Shown here in pieces: positions 9,968 through 22,777 of a stretch of DNA of 64,000 nucleotides; the stretch's first letter is position 1, and the number at the start of each line of letters is the position of its first letter. The position numbers were made by a program, and so were the translations under genes. The notes under the pieces are model-generated. The model did not search any database. It worked only from the letters and a program-made list of their open reading frames with translations, and had not been told where the DNA came from. This DNA is from Tetragonia tetragonoides (Eukaryota; Streptophyta; Magnoliopsida; Caryophyllales; Aizoaceae), in NCBI GenBank assembly GCA_038025085.1, contig CM076141.1:13394001-13458000 (forward strand), written 5' to 3'.

Positions 9968-12900
9968 ATGAATGTGGAGGGTTTACAACGAAAAGTGGAG
10001 ACATGGATTAAAGACCAAACATCGAGAATTCCGAAACTTCAATTTCCGCCATTGTCACAAATACAGTGGGTTAAAGTCAAGTGGCCACCATGGTCAACTG
10101 ATCGAGAACATCGTAAAAAGCTTCAAGAGGAGTATGAAAGAAGAAGGAAACAACTTCATGATCTTTGTAGTTCGGTTAAGGCAGAATCTGTCGCTGATTT
10201 GCAGGATATTCTTTGTTGCATGGTTCTCTCTGAGTGCGTTTATAAGGTTTGTTTTTCGAAGATTGTTATAGTTGTATTTTTCTGTTGCCATTGTTGAAAT
10301 TTGATTGTGAATTGGTTTTGCAAAGTTTAGTTAAGTTGGTTGATTGATTTGTTATATAGTGAGAAAACATTTGAAGTGTTAGTTTGTTTTAGAAATGTTT
10401 GAAAAACAAACCAAAAATTAACAGGAAGTAGGGTTTTGGGTTGTGGAATTTGAACTTGGAAATGTGGGGGCTTAAGTTCTCCATATAGGATTATAATACA
10501 AGTTCAAGTAGAGGGTGATTGTATTTGGTTAATGGAAACATAATATACAAGTCTACTGCCTAGGAAAAGTGAGTGAAGTCATGGCAGTTTACTTCCTATG
10601 TTAACCGAACCAGTGTGGTTTAATGAATAGTAATAATTCTTGGGTAAGGGTAATGTGAATCCACGAATATCAGCAATGAAGTTATGATTGTCGAAGTATT
10701 TAGATGTTCAAATTGACACTTGTGATTTGATAGTATTCAAAAAGATTTCTTTTGCGGTGGAAAACCATGTTAAAGATGCAATTTTTGCGTGGTAGTGAGA
10801 GGAAATGCAGAATCCTTATGTTGGGTTGTGACCTGTGGCTGTGTTCCTCTGATTTTCTTGTGAATGTCTTGCACATTTCACAGTGTTTGACGGGTCAGAT
10901 TTGTAATTGGTGTTTAAAGTGGATGTCGTATCCAGATGTCTATGATTGGGTGATGGTAAATTGGTAAGTCGGTGTTGGATGAAGAGTCGGAATTCCTTGT
11001 AATTGATTTTCGGCTTTTAAAACTAGTGTGTCCCAGCTCTTTGGAGTTGTTTTATCTTTCTTTTACTTTGTGTTTTGGAAGATTTCTAATGATGACAAGG
11101 CTTTATGGAATCTTGTCATCAAGTCCAAGCATTGGTATGTTGGAGTAGGAGTGTTTTGTCGTCTTTAGAAGTGTATTTTATAGTGTTTCAAGTGGCAGGT
11201 TTGATGGTGGAAAGTGGATCCAACAGTACGCTTTGGCATGACATTTGGTGCGAGGATATAAATTTTGAATGCTCAATTTACTATTTTTTTTAATCAAAGT
11301 ATGTTCGAAGAAAGTTAAAGTTCTTGAACGGCCATTAAAGCTTTAAGACTTAACTTTTATTATACTTCCTAATCATTGGGAAAGGAGGTGCCTATATTGA
11401 TGGAGTTGCTCAGCAAAACCAATCTAAAGGTGGTGATTTGATGTTTTCGGCTGGATTGGAGATGAGGGGCCTTTTCATTGAAGGGTTTCTGCAATTTGAT
11501 AGAAGATACCTTTGTTTCTGACATCCCAGGAAAAACAATTTGGAAGTCACGGACGCCTCTTAAGGCCTGCCACCTGCTTCCACTCTAAGGATGTTTGAGG
11601 GCCATGCCACATCTTAATTGGATGTTTGTGGGAGGCACTTGTCATGTCTTGATCTTGTTAAATCTTGTACATGGTTCTCCTTTTTTGAATGGGAGACACA
11701 ACACCACCTTTGTTTTAATACATAGTATATTTTGTTATCTTCAATCAAGACTGAATTTTGACTATCAATAGTGATCATTGTATATCATATTTAATAGTGA
11801 AAAGTTCAAGTATTGATCATTGTATATTTTGTATATCATGTCTTGATCATTGTAATGCACCGGTGAGAAGGTGTGAGAGAATTATACTTAGAGACTGTAA
11901 ACGAAGAAGAGGACGCCCGAAGAAGGCAGGATTTGACCCTTCTAGAACTTACCGAGGACTTGGTCCTAGATAGGAAATTATGGCGTAGTAGGATTCGTGT
12001 AGAGGATCCTCGTTAGATTATGGTTTTTGCATTGGCTAGTACTAGAGGTTGATTCATTTTGTTTATAGCCTGTAGTGTCTTCTTCACTTTATGTTGTTCA
12101 TTTAGTAATATCTTGTGTTAGTATGTTTACTGCTTTACTTCTCTTGCCCTTTTGATCATCCTTTATTGCTTTTTTTATTACCAAAAAAAAAAAAAAAAAA
12201 AATCCTTTTTGCAAATGTATTTAAAAAGAAAAAAGCGCAATTTGGTTAAAACCACCTAAAATGTTTCAAAATTTGTCCAGTACCCCCTGAATCGTTGCTA
12301 TTTGGTGAGTACCACCTTAAATCTTTATTCCGCCGTACAAGTCACACCTTAATTGATTTTCCGGGCAAATCCTTAACTTTACTGACCGTTATACCCTCAC
12401 GGGTGCCTCACATGACAACTTAAATGAACAATTTTTTTTTAATTTTTATTTTAATTTTACTATCCTATTTGACCAATTAATTAAATTGCTCTCTTTCCTT
12501 TCTTCCTCTCCATTCTCTCTATCTGCCATTGTCGGGCATACCTTTTTCACCCATCCTCTCCTTCCTTCTCCCTCTTCCCTTTCTCTTTCCTTGTCTCCCT
12601 CCTCTCCTTCCTCCTCACTCTCTCCTTCTCTCTTTTCCACAAAAACAAGCGCCTCCCAGTGTTCTCTCTCTCCTCCCTTTCTCAATCGCAGCTCAGACTT
12701 CTATTCTTCAAGTCCCTCATCCTCGCCGTCGTCTTCCTTCTTCGCTTCCAGGCCCTCCGCTATTGTGGAACTGCTGCCATGATCCTTGCTGAATTGTCAG
12801 GTAACGTTGCCTTTCGGTTCTGGAAGGACCAGGATCGGGATCAAGATGGGGGTTCCAAGGTTCGTGGGTTCTTTGCTTTATTTGTCGGGTTGCTTTTAAA

Positions 12901-15900
12901 AAAAAGCTGATTGAGACTATGATTTAATCCATTATAACCCAATGCTGAACTATTGACCAATTATTCTGGGTTGCTTTTGTATGACGAGAGAGAGAGAGAT
13001 GACGAGAGAGAGAGAGATGACAGGAGAAAGAGAGAGAAATGACGAGAGAGATGGCAAAGATGGAGATACAGAGTGCAGAGGAAGAAGATAGTAAAATTAA
13101 AATGAAAAAAAAAAATTGTTCATTTAAGTTGTCATGTGAGGCACACGTGAGGGTATAACGGTTAGTAAAGTTAAGGATTTGCCCGGAAAATCAATTAAGG
13201 TGTGACTTGTACGGCGGAATAAAGATTTAAGGTGGTACTCACCAAATAGCAACGATTCAGGGGGTGCTGGGCAAATTTTGAAACGTTTTAGGTGGTTTTA
13301 ACCAAATTGCGCAAAAAAAAAAAAAAAAGTTTTTGTGGGTCTTTCGGAAACAGTCTCTCTTCTAGGCGACTAGTTAGGGGTAAGACTGCGTACATCTGGA
13401 CCTCCCCAGACCCCGCCCTAGGCGGGATACTTACTGGATTGTTGTTGTTGTTGTTGTCGTTGTAATAGTGAAAAGTTCAAAACTATAATATTCTATGTTA
13501 TGGTTATCATCACCGACCCCTATGTCTCTCATGCGAACCCCTATAGTTACAGATATATTGTTTCCTTTAGAAGCTTGAAATAGAAATAAATTCTTTACTT
13601 TGCAACAAGCCATAAGCATTGAATAGTTTAGTGAGCTATTTTAATTTAGTCCATTACAAAAGCTGAAATCGTTGTTCTAAGTAGTTTTTGTGATATGTAA
13701 CTCAATATATCTTTCAAGACATTGATGGTCCAAGTCAATCATTGTGATCTTTTGGAATAGAGGGAGTGATGATATTTTACTTTCACTTACCCCCAAAAAG
13801 AAACAAGTTTCCTTCACTTTTTTCTTTGGAAGTGTGTAAATCAGTCTCTCTCTCTGTCTCTCTCTCTGTCTCTCTATGTTCTTCATCCACTTCAAATAAT
13901 TATTGCTACTTATTGTCATTTTTCTGGATATCAGAGACCTGCAACTGAGCTAATTCGACATGTAAACAAGTTCAAAGCAGACTTTGGGGGGCAAGTTATT
14001 TGCTTAGAGCGTGTCCAGCCTTCTCTTGACCCTGTTCCTCACAGGTTACATTAATCACTTTCTGTATGATTTCATTTGATTCTGAAAGTTTTATAATTAC
14101 AGCTTTGCTCTATCTCTTAGTTTGATATTAAATAATTCTCTATGTGTGAAGATTGCATGCTGAAGCTACAACATGAACAAACACCTTACAAATAAGAGCT
14201 TCTTTTGCTTTCTGCAGATACCTGTTGGCAGAAGCTGGTGACACTTTGTTTGCTTCCTTTGTCGGAACAAGGCAGTACAAGTATTTCCCTAGGCAGTTTT
14301 CCTTAAGCTTAATTTTCTAGTTCCTCTTTCTACGAATCTAATTATATGCTCTATTCATGAAAATAAGGGATATGATGACCGATGCTAATATACTTCAAGG
14401 AGCCTTATTTCACGAGGATGACATGGAGGATATGGATGAAACAGAAGTTGCTGAGTCAGTGGACATAACAAATGGTCGGCAGGGACATGGAGATAATCGT
14501 ACAAAGATCCTCGAAACAAAATCAAAACAATTGAATCATAAACTGAAACCTGCTGCACATAGAGTAAGATAAGAGTATGCAGTGGGTTTTGTTGTTTGAT
14601 TGAAGCTCTTATTTGTAAGGTCTTTGTTCATGTTGTAGCTTCACTGTTTTGTGCATTCTATATAACATTTCTTTTGCGATTCTGTTTTTGCAGGGGTTCA
14701 TGGCTCGTGCAAAAGGGATACCAGCTTTAGAATTATACAGGCTTGCTCAGAAGAAGAAACGTAAACTTGTTTTATGTGGACATTCACTTGGTGGAGCTGT
14801 GAGTTTACCTGCTTTCATGTTTGACTACTGGCTTCTAGGTTTCTCTTTGTTATTTGATTGTGAACATGATGGATCTTACATGGGCTTTTTTTTTTTTTTT
14901 TTTTCTTTTGGTCATAGGTAGCAGCACTGGCCACACTTGCCATTTTAAGGGTTATAGCTGTGTCTTCTCCTTTAAGAGAAAATGAAAATTTCCAGGTTAA
15001 ATGTATTACATTCTCCCAGCCTCCTGTTGGGAATGCAGCTCTGAGAGAGTGAGTGAACTGTACATTGGAGTTTATTATATTAAGATTATTCTAAGATTCT
15101 CTTCTCTTATGAAAAAGATAATCCTAATGTTGTTTTGCACTTTAACACCACAGTAAGCTTGTCTAATTTTTCTTTTTCATTTTATAGTTATGTCAACAGG
15201 AAAGGTTGGCAACATTACTTCAAGACTTACTGTATTCCAGAAGATTTGGTACCCCGGTTCTTATCCCCAGCTTATTTTGATCACTATAATACACAAACTC
15301 CATTGCTTCCTGTCGATGGTGGTAATGTCGCGTCAGTAGCAACAGATCAAGGGAATGGGAAGGAGAAATCAAAAGCTGGAAAATTAAAAGAGAACCAAGG
15401 AGGAAAACTAAAAGAGAATGGGGAAGAGCAGCTGGTTCTTGGAGTAGGACCTATGCAGACCTCATTTTGGAGACTTTCACAGCTTGTCCCCTTAGAGGGC
15501 ATTAGAAAACATTTAACTGGCCAAAAAGGAAAGCCTGTGTCTGTTAAAACATCTTCTGTATCTGATTCTTCCACAACATCTTCAGTGGATAATATAGCTG
15601 CGCCACAGTCTCTAGAGATAGAAGAAGGCTCTGATGGTGTGTCTCTAAAACCAATATCTGAATCTGATGAAAAGTTGTCAGATTCTGATACTTTGGCAAA
15701 ACCACCTGACAGAAGTGGCAACAATGGAGGGGATAGTAGGGCATGGGGTCGAGTTCCTTATTTACCTTCTTATGTTCCCTTTGGACAGGTAACTGTTTAT
15801 GTTTGTCTGATTTATTGATCATCACAAAAACTCGTATGAGGCGGCCTCAAGGTGAGGCCCTCTCATACAAACATGATGTTATGCCGACGTCATGCTTGTA

Positions 15901-18791
15901 TATAGAGGTAGGCCTCATACAAGACTTATTGATTGATCATACTTATGTGAAGCTCATATATTCAAATGTCTTGTATTGTAACAGCTCTATCTGCTGGGGA
16001 CATCATCGGTGGAATCTTTGTCTGATGCAGAGTACTCAAACTTGACATCGGTATGAGTTTCTTTTTTACATATCTGATGATAGTTTATCATTTTTTGTGC
16101 TGGAGACGCTTGAAAAATATCAAAAGTGGGTTTTGCGCCCAAAAGATCCATATTGTGTTCTCATCCATTTGCATTTAGTGATCTCTGGCCTCCATCTATG
16201 GTTGCTTATCACGAGTAGGATGCCATCATTGAGCTAAACTAGTTCCTGCGGCTTGCTTATGTTGTCCTGGTCAAGTTTTGCAATAATTTTGTAAGCATTC
16301 TACGACCCTTTGTCAGAAAATCTCTGGGATTGCTACTGGCTATACCCGCCCTGCAGTTATAAAACAATGTTAACTTGCATAACTACATTCAAGGCCTATT
16401 ATTTATATCACCGTTACTTAATGATTGAGATCTAGTGCTTCATGGTGATGATATTTTGATTTCTCAGTGCTTTATGGTGATGATATCATGATTTGCCAGG
16501 GTTACTTCTGTGTTCTGGAGTGAATTATCTCTACACTTTTCTTGATTGTTCACATGTTCACTAAAGAGTTATGGCAGTATTCTATAATCAAGGGCAACAG
16601 TGATACATTGCGCATGTTGCCCTTCTTGCTGTATCTTTGACACTACTTTGATACATGCTTTTATCTAAAATAAAAAAGATGCATTGCGCATGTTGCTGTT
16701 ACTTGTCTTTGTTTCTCAGGTTTCTAACTGAAATAAGCTTTATTTCTGTTGTGAATTTGTGATTCTTATGATTTTAGTTTTATTCATTCTCTTCTGTACT
16801 TTTTTAATTTAGAACTTCTGAGTTTGTCTGCTTTCTTCTGGCAAAGATATATATTGGTGTATTTTTATTTATTTATTTTGGTGTTCAATCTAGTGCAGAA
16901 CTATTCGGGTATTAGAAATCACTTGTTTGCTTTAATTTGGGAAGACAAATTTTGTTTTGAATATTTTTTGAGAACTTCTCAGTTTGTTTGCTTTATTCTG
17001 GCAAAGACATTTTCAGGTTAAGTCAGTGATTGCTGAACTGAAGGAACGTTTCCAATCACATTCGATGAAGTCTTACAGATCGCGATTCCAGAGGTACGAT
17101 GCCTAGATGCTTATTACGTGAAACTTCCTCTACACTGCACTTCTATTCTTCTTCTTTTTTCTTTTCCCCTTTTTGGATTGCTGTTGGCTTTCTTTATCTA
17201 TATTATCCATCATCTATGTCCAATGTTCTAATTTGTCATTGACACCTTCTATTGTCCCGTCCACCAAAACAATGTTGTCACTTGTCAGTAAATAACATAC
17301 ACCATGACACTTCCTCCTTAATAGTCTCTTTTTTTTTTTTGGAAAAGTAAAAGGGTTTTATTTATTACTACCAAAAAGATAAGCATTGCAGTACAATGTC
17401 GTAGCCAAAGGCAAGCCCACAACAAAGAAAACACCTGCTGGGCATTATAGCCTAAAATGGGAACAGGCGGCAGGGATAAAATGGCATCCTAGCCTACTCC
17501 AATATACCGTCTAGAAAGGTTTTTGAGCAGTCCACAATCATGTGTCCCCCCTCCTGCAGCATTACTGGCCAGCTGAACATGACAGATAAGTAAAACATAA
17601 CAAAACAACTCAACTACTCCAGTTCAGCTAGTCTTAGTGAGCTCATTGATAACTGTTGTGAACAAGAAGGTTCTAAATGATGATCCTTGAGACCTTGATG
17701 TAGGCCGATGTTTGAGAAAAGTGCTGTGTATCCACTCCTGTTTTCCTTGATCTAATTTTTACTCCTTTAAACATGAATATAAAATGTGGGATTCATGCAG
17801 TGAGGTTAGGTGGGAGGAGTCTAAGATTCTAATAGATAGAAGGTGGCCTAATTGGAGCAAAAAATGGAAAATTGTCGCTGCTCAGGATTGCGGTAGTTGG
17901 AATCCACGGATTAGTTCATGCTGCATTATAGAGAGTGAAGATTTGAGGTAGAACTGATTGATCAGAGAGAAGCAGTAGAGAGAACCAACAATGTCCTATG
18001 AAATGGGAGTTGGTTTTTTGCGCCCATGTACCCTTGCCATTGGCTTGATACAAACAAGTTTAGGTTTACAGAAGGGTAAATTGTTGAGAAATATAATAAA
18101 TTGTTGCTTATATTATTGAGAGAGTGACCTCTGTTAGTTTTCGGCAGCCCTAGTTGCTTTTGGGCCCACGGGCCCAGGAAAGAGGCCTGTTACACAAGAG
18201 GGGACACCGGCAGATATTTGAATGATGTTGTGAGCATTTTAGTTTCTGAGTATCGAAGGTGGTATTGGAGACTCAGGTCTCAGAGGCTCGTAATGTATTC
18301 CAATTGCCAACATCTTGTCTTGACTTCCCCTCCCAAAACTATTTGAGATGCTGCTTGCACCTGGGGTAATAATTCTGGAAGCTTTTTGAGTTTACAATTA
18401 ACAGTTTCTATGCTATGCAGGATATATGATCTGTGCATGAGTGACAGTCCTGCACAATTTCTAGGAATTGAACAGTTGCAGCAGTTTCCTCATTTACACC
18501 AGTGGCTGGGGCTGTCAGTTGCGGGTACAGTTGAGCTTGGGCATATAGTTGAATCCCCTTCTATCCGTACAGCTACATCAATTGTTCCACTTGGATGGAC
18601 TGGCACTCCTGGTGTGAAAAATGTAGACCCCTTGAAAGTTGATATTACAGGTTCCGGGCTTCATTTGTGTACTCTAGTTCAGGCCCAAGTAAATGGTAAC
18701 TGGTACGTCCTCTACTATGTTCCCAAATACTTTTGCATTTCGATGTGATCCAGCAATATGTGGAGCCTGACTCATGACGAGATCAAATTCT

Positions 18792-18835
<44 letters not shown>

Positions 18836-21654
18836 ACAAATGTTGCTTCTCCATTAATGGGGACCTGTGATTGCTTGTGTTACAATTTAGCTTCATTAAA
18901 CTAAGGCCTTAGCCCTCCTGTGCTCCCCAAAAGAAAAAAAATTTAACTTCATTAAACTAGTCAGATACCAATGTGCTAGACATCTATTCCCTTTGATTAC
19001 TTGTCCTGAATTCCTGATATTGAATCAATTCCGTCTCTTCATAGTGGAGTTTTTACATTTGAGCAAGTACAGTGTACATAGTTCTTGGAACAGTGCTTAA
19101 CTGGTTATATTGATAATGTTACAATCCTCTGTTGTTCGCTCTCTGCTCTGATATCTGCTTGTAATAGTTGCCCCCCCCCCCCCCCCCCTACAATTGCTAA
19201 TATTGATAATTTTGCAAGGAAAAAGCATGATGTATTCGAATAGGACTGATGGTAGTTCTGGCACCTTGTTACCCAGCGTGTTAAACTTGTGTCTGAAAAT
19301 TATTAAATGCTTAACATGATATAGTAGAATTCAAATTGATGAAATTGATGAAATTTCTTAAATATCATGTTTAGTAATCAGATTTGTATTAAAAATAAAA
19401 TAAATTAAATCCAGTTGATTGAAATTGTTAGGATGCATTTGATGAAAAAGTTCAAAATGTGTTAAAAGCTTAAAACTTTAAAACGATCAAATTAAAAATA
19501 TTCAGCTAATGATTTCTTATTAAATGCATTAGATTCAACCAACAAAATTGAGTTAACTTCACTTCATTTGAAATCACACATGAACATAGCTTAAGTATAC
19601 CGAGCTTTGTTTTCCAGGTGTTCTACTACAGTTGAGACCCTTCCTTCTGCACCGACTTACTCGTCGGCTGGTGAGCAACAGCAGGAATTGCATAAGATGA
19701 GGGTGCTGGTTGGAGCTCCATTGAGAAACCCTCCAAAGGATCCGATTGCAGACCCGCTGCTGCCAGTGTTTCCTTCCATGGACTCTGAATCTATTAATCT
19801 AAAGGCACAGCAAATTTTGGGGGTAATTTCTAAAAGTAAATTCACCCATCCACCAGGGTTGAGTAACTTTATAGTATATTGTACCACCGACTTCACCAAT
19901 GTTTCCAAAGATGTTGATGTCAGAACTCGTAGGGTGCGATTAGTTGGCCTGGAGGTACTTATGCTGAATTCCTGAATCTGAAATGAATGGTGTTTTGAAA
20001 ATAGCTTGTTTGCTTACATAAGACATGATTTGCGACTGCCCAGGGTGCTGGTAAAACTTCTCTTTTCAAGGCCATCTTGAATAAAGGCAGACGATCCACT
20101 GCCACTGAAAGTGAGAACATGCAGCCTGAAGCAGATACTCAAGAAGCTATTGCTGGTGGTTTGTGCTACATGGACTCAACAGGAGTAAATTTACAGGTTG
20201 GTTTCTGGAAGATGTGAGTTTCACTACATGAATGCAGTTTTGTCGGGTTTGTTGTGACTTATATTTGTTCTGGGGTTTTATGTATTCTGGTAGATTTCTT
20301 CATAGTTGATGTGATTGATTCTGATGTGTTTTGTCGAGATTGTGGACAATGTTCTCCCTACAACCTGCTCTACATTTTCTTTGTTTTGTCATTGCTCCAA
20401 CATGCTGATTTAAGATCTAATTCTCCTTCGGTTTACTGCTTTAGGAGTTGAGTGCTGAAGCCATTCGTTTGAGAGATGAGCTATGGATGGGTATTCGTGA
20501 TCTTAGTAAGAAGATAGATTTGGTTGTTCTTGTTCATAACCTTGCCCACCAAATACCTCGATATAGCGATTCAAATATGTCGCAGAGACGGCCTGCCCTC
20601 TCTTTATTACTGGACGAGGCAAAAGCCCTTGGCATCCCTTGGGTCCTTGCTATAACTAATCAGTTTTCAGTAAGTGCACACCAGCAGAGAGCAGCTATTG
20701 ATGCTGTGTTAAAGGCATACCAAGCAACTCCCAGTAACACAGAAATAGTGAACTCTTGTCCGTATGTAATTCACACAGCTGGTGGTTCCTATGCTTCCTT
20801 GTCCAGTGTTGGAGCAGGAGAAGACACTAATAGAGGAATGGTTCCTCAAGGTCTTGTTTTTGCTCCTATGAATTTTATGCGCAGACCTTTCCAACGTAAA
20901 GCCACTATTCTTCCTGTGGAGGGTGTGGATTCCTTTTGTCAGCTTGTTCATCGTCAGCTTCGGAGCAATGAGGAGACCTCTTTTGAGGTATGCTTATCAT
21001 GTCAAACTTTCTAATATACCATCTCTCCCCAATAAAATGTGCAACTTGTAAATTTTTTTATTATCATTGGCTTATTCAAGAACAGCTCCAAAGACTAGTA
21101 AAACAAAGAAGTGTGACATAGAAAACTGTAACTGGTTTTGTAGATGAATTTGCAGTGAGTGATCTCTTGCAATATGGGGGATGAGTGCCATCTAATGCGG
21201 TAACTCTTAACTGTGGGATTTTTTGGCCATCGTGTGCGGATTAATTATGGATCATATGATTTTTAAAACCTTTGTGAAAAAGATGTTTTATAGGTTTTCT
21301 TTTGAGTGTCTCAACCATCTGGAAACAAACTAGCTTGGAAGTCCTAGAAGGGACCAGTCTATAAGATGACGGTGTGGCTTGTTGGAAAGCCTGTCAGTTC
21401 ACAGCAGCCCTTTTCTTTCTCTTTTATGTTATTGAGATCTGACCTTAGGGTATGTCTTCTGATTGAAGGAATTTGCGAGGGATAGGCTCTTGTCGGGGCT
21501 CTCACAAGATCAGGCAAAGGAAGCTAGTGGGAAGGATGCACAGGATAAAACTAGCTCTATCTCTGCAGCCACCATTGGCGCTTCTCTTGGGGCTGGTCTT
21601 GGCATTGTATTGGCAGTTGTCATGGGCGCAGCTTCTGCATTGAGAAAACCTTAA
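9968..21654 (+). CDS. class 3 lipase with GTPase-like P-loop region and C-terminal membrane tail (14 exons, 1042 aa)
   Basis: Exons 9968-10246, 13935-14044, 14218-14280, 14368-14563, 14694-14798, 14918-15048, 15188-15788, 15985-16050, 17017-17093, 18421-18702, 19618-19954, 20044-20196, 20445-20987 and 21469-21654. All have GT-AG borders and compatible phases, giving 3129 nt with no internal stop. A class 3 lipase fold lies in residues about 90-320, with nucleophile motif GHSLGG (245-250, Ser247). A second module has a P-loop GLEGAGKTS (747-755), a DxxG-like DSTG (793-796) and a weak G4-like ITNQ. The last 30 residues form a Gly/Ala-rich hydrophobic segment ending LRKP, a likely membrane anchor. 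The layout resembles Arabidopsis AT3G07400, a roughly 1000-aa class 3 lipase named from memory. Substrate and nucleotide binding are unproven. Intron 1 (3.7 kb) holds nested transposons. Confidence 0.88.
11040..11290 (+). pseudogene. LINE zf-RVT fragment in intron 1
   Basis: Broken reading frames give DDKALWNLVIKSKHW and STLWHDIWCED, matching the region between RT and zf-RVT of plant LINEs (LWRRVI..., FWEDIWCG). Several stops and shifts; remnant only. It may extend to about 11700. Confidence 0.5.
11856..13462 (+). mobile_element. RTE-type LINE 3' end in intron 1, split by a Mutator-like insertion
   Basis: 11860-12210 matches 37512-37855 of the RTE element further right almost base for base, including the end of the RT frame and its 3' UTR, with a small internal deletion near 11920. 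The rest of the 3' end (13329-13462: GGTCTTTCGGAAACAGTCTC, then AGACTGCGTACATCTGG and a (TTG)n tail) follows after the 1078-bp insertion 12235-13312. The copy is 5'-truncated and non-coding. Confidence 0.75.
12235..13312. mobile_element. long-TIR Mutator-like element (possible Pack-MULE)
   Basis: Outer ends are GCGCAATTTGGTTAAAACCA at 12235 and its inverted form at 13312. Inverted repeats run from 12235 to about 12474 and from about 13087 to 13312, over 220 bp and highly similar, as in Mutator-like elements. The flanks are A-rich, so the 9-bp target duplication cannot be fixed. The 612-bp interior encodes no transposase but has an open frame (near 12659-12910) with a hydrophobic stretch (LILAVVFLLRFQALRYCGTA) that looks like part of a host membrane-protein gene. 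Confidence 0.7.
17331..17640 (-). repeat. possible retroposon remnant in lipase intron 9
   Basis: A T-run (17331-17340) followed by sequence typical of an inverted poly(A)-tailed insertion. The family is not recognised and the left and right limits are uncertain. Confidence 0.25.
18793..18835. repeat. poly(T) tract of about 42 bases, probably an inverted retroposon tail
   Basis: Uninterrupted T-run in intron 10. It is followed by TTGCTTCTCCATTAATGGGG, resembling the 3' end of a minus-strand LINE or SINE copy. Confidence 0.55.
19170..19188. repeat. poly(C) tract of about 19 bases
   Basis: Uninterrupted C-run in intron 10 of the lipase gene; unusual in AT-rich intron DNA. Confidence 0.8.
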
Positions 21655-22777
21655 GACACATTTCTCTGAGCGTTGTGCTTTCTATATTGTTACAGCTTCT
21701 ATCTGTACATAATATAATTATAATTAGAGATCACTGGTGGTAGCAATCCTTTTGCTGTTTTTGGCCTTCATTTATTCATTGGTTCTAAATTCAGGGGGAA
21801 ATTGTCCAATGTCATGCTTTAATTGAACGACTAGTATGTCAATCTTATGGCACCTGATTAAAGTTTTTGTACTTTAAAAACTTTGAAGTAGAGCAACAAT
21901 TTTGCCTCGGTCAGACAATCTTCCAGTAACATAAATATCATTCAGTTTTTAGACAAACATCAAATGCTTTTTTCTACTTCAGGAAAAATCTGATAGTATA
22001 GATATGTAATGATTCTCTATTGTAAGTTTGTAACGAAAATAGGCCAGGGTTCTGGACAGTGCGTAAACAAAAATTGAACAGTATCTGGTGAGGTTATTAA
22101 AAAAACACAAGGCATGAGGTCAAGCGTGTCCAGAGATTTCCAAATCTGTGCCGGTTGCTTATCCTCTTTAAGACATCAGTATCAAACCTACTAGTTAAAC
22201 CCAAATTAAGGCTCTATTTGATTCACCTGGTAAAAACTGAATTGATTTTTTTTAATTTCACTGTTACCATTTAAAATTCGTCAAAACATATTCAATATTG
22301 GACCCATTTGAAAGTATGCTTTAAGATCTTTTCGATAACATAGTTATCCTTGATAATATAAAGTTATCTGAGTAAGAAAGTTACACATGAACTGGATTGA
22401 ATTGAAGTAAAATTAAGTTCAAATCAAACAAAGCCTTAAGTCCAAGTGGAACCTAAATGAACTATATATGCAATCATGACTTCGGAAGACCAGTTTCAGC
22501 CAAGACATAATTGCTTAATATCACCATTTCAGCCAAGACATAATTGCTTAATATCACCATTTCAGCAACAAGCTTCAAAATCAAAATACATGCAGGGTAC
22601 AATGAATTTTCATGACTTTTGAGTAGAGGGTTTTCTGTATAAGTATACATAAATATCTCATGATCTTTGCCTAGTCAATTGGACTTTGTTCAAGTGCCCT
22701 TTGGCTCAACTTGGAAAATCCAACTAGCGAAAAAGTTTGTGACAATGAAAAGAATAAACTTTGGGATTCATAAAATC
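21655..22777. other. intergenic region between convergent lipase and Rab genes
   Basis: Holds the 3' ends of two convergent genes and AT-rich spacer. A 33-bp unit (TTTCAGCCAAGACATAATTG...) is directly duplicated at 22494-22565. No other gene is seen. Confidence 0.5.

Noticed and set aside
15347..15724. 125-codon minus-strand frame
   Set aside because: Antisense shadow of exon 7 of the lipase gene.
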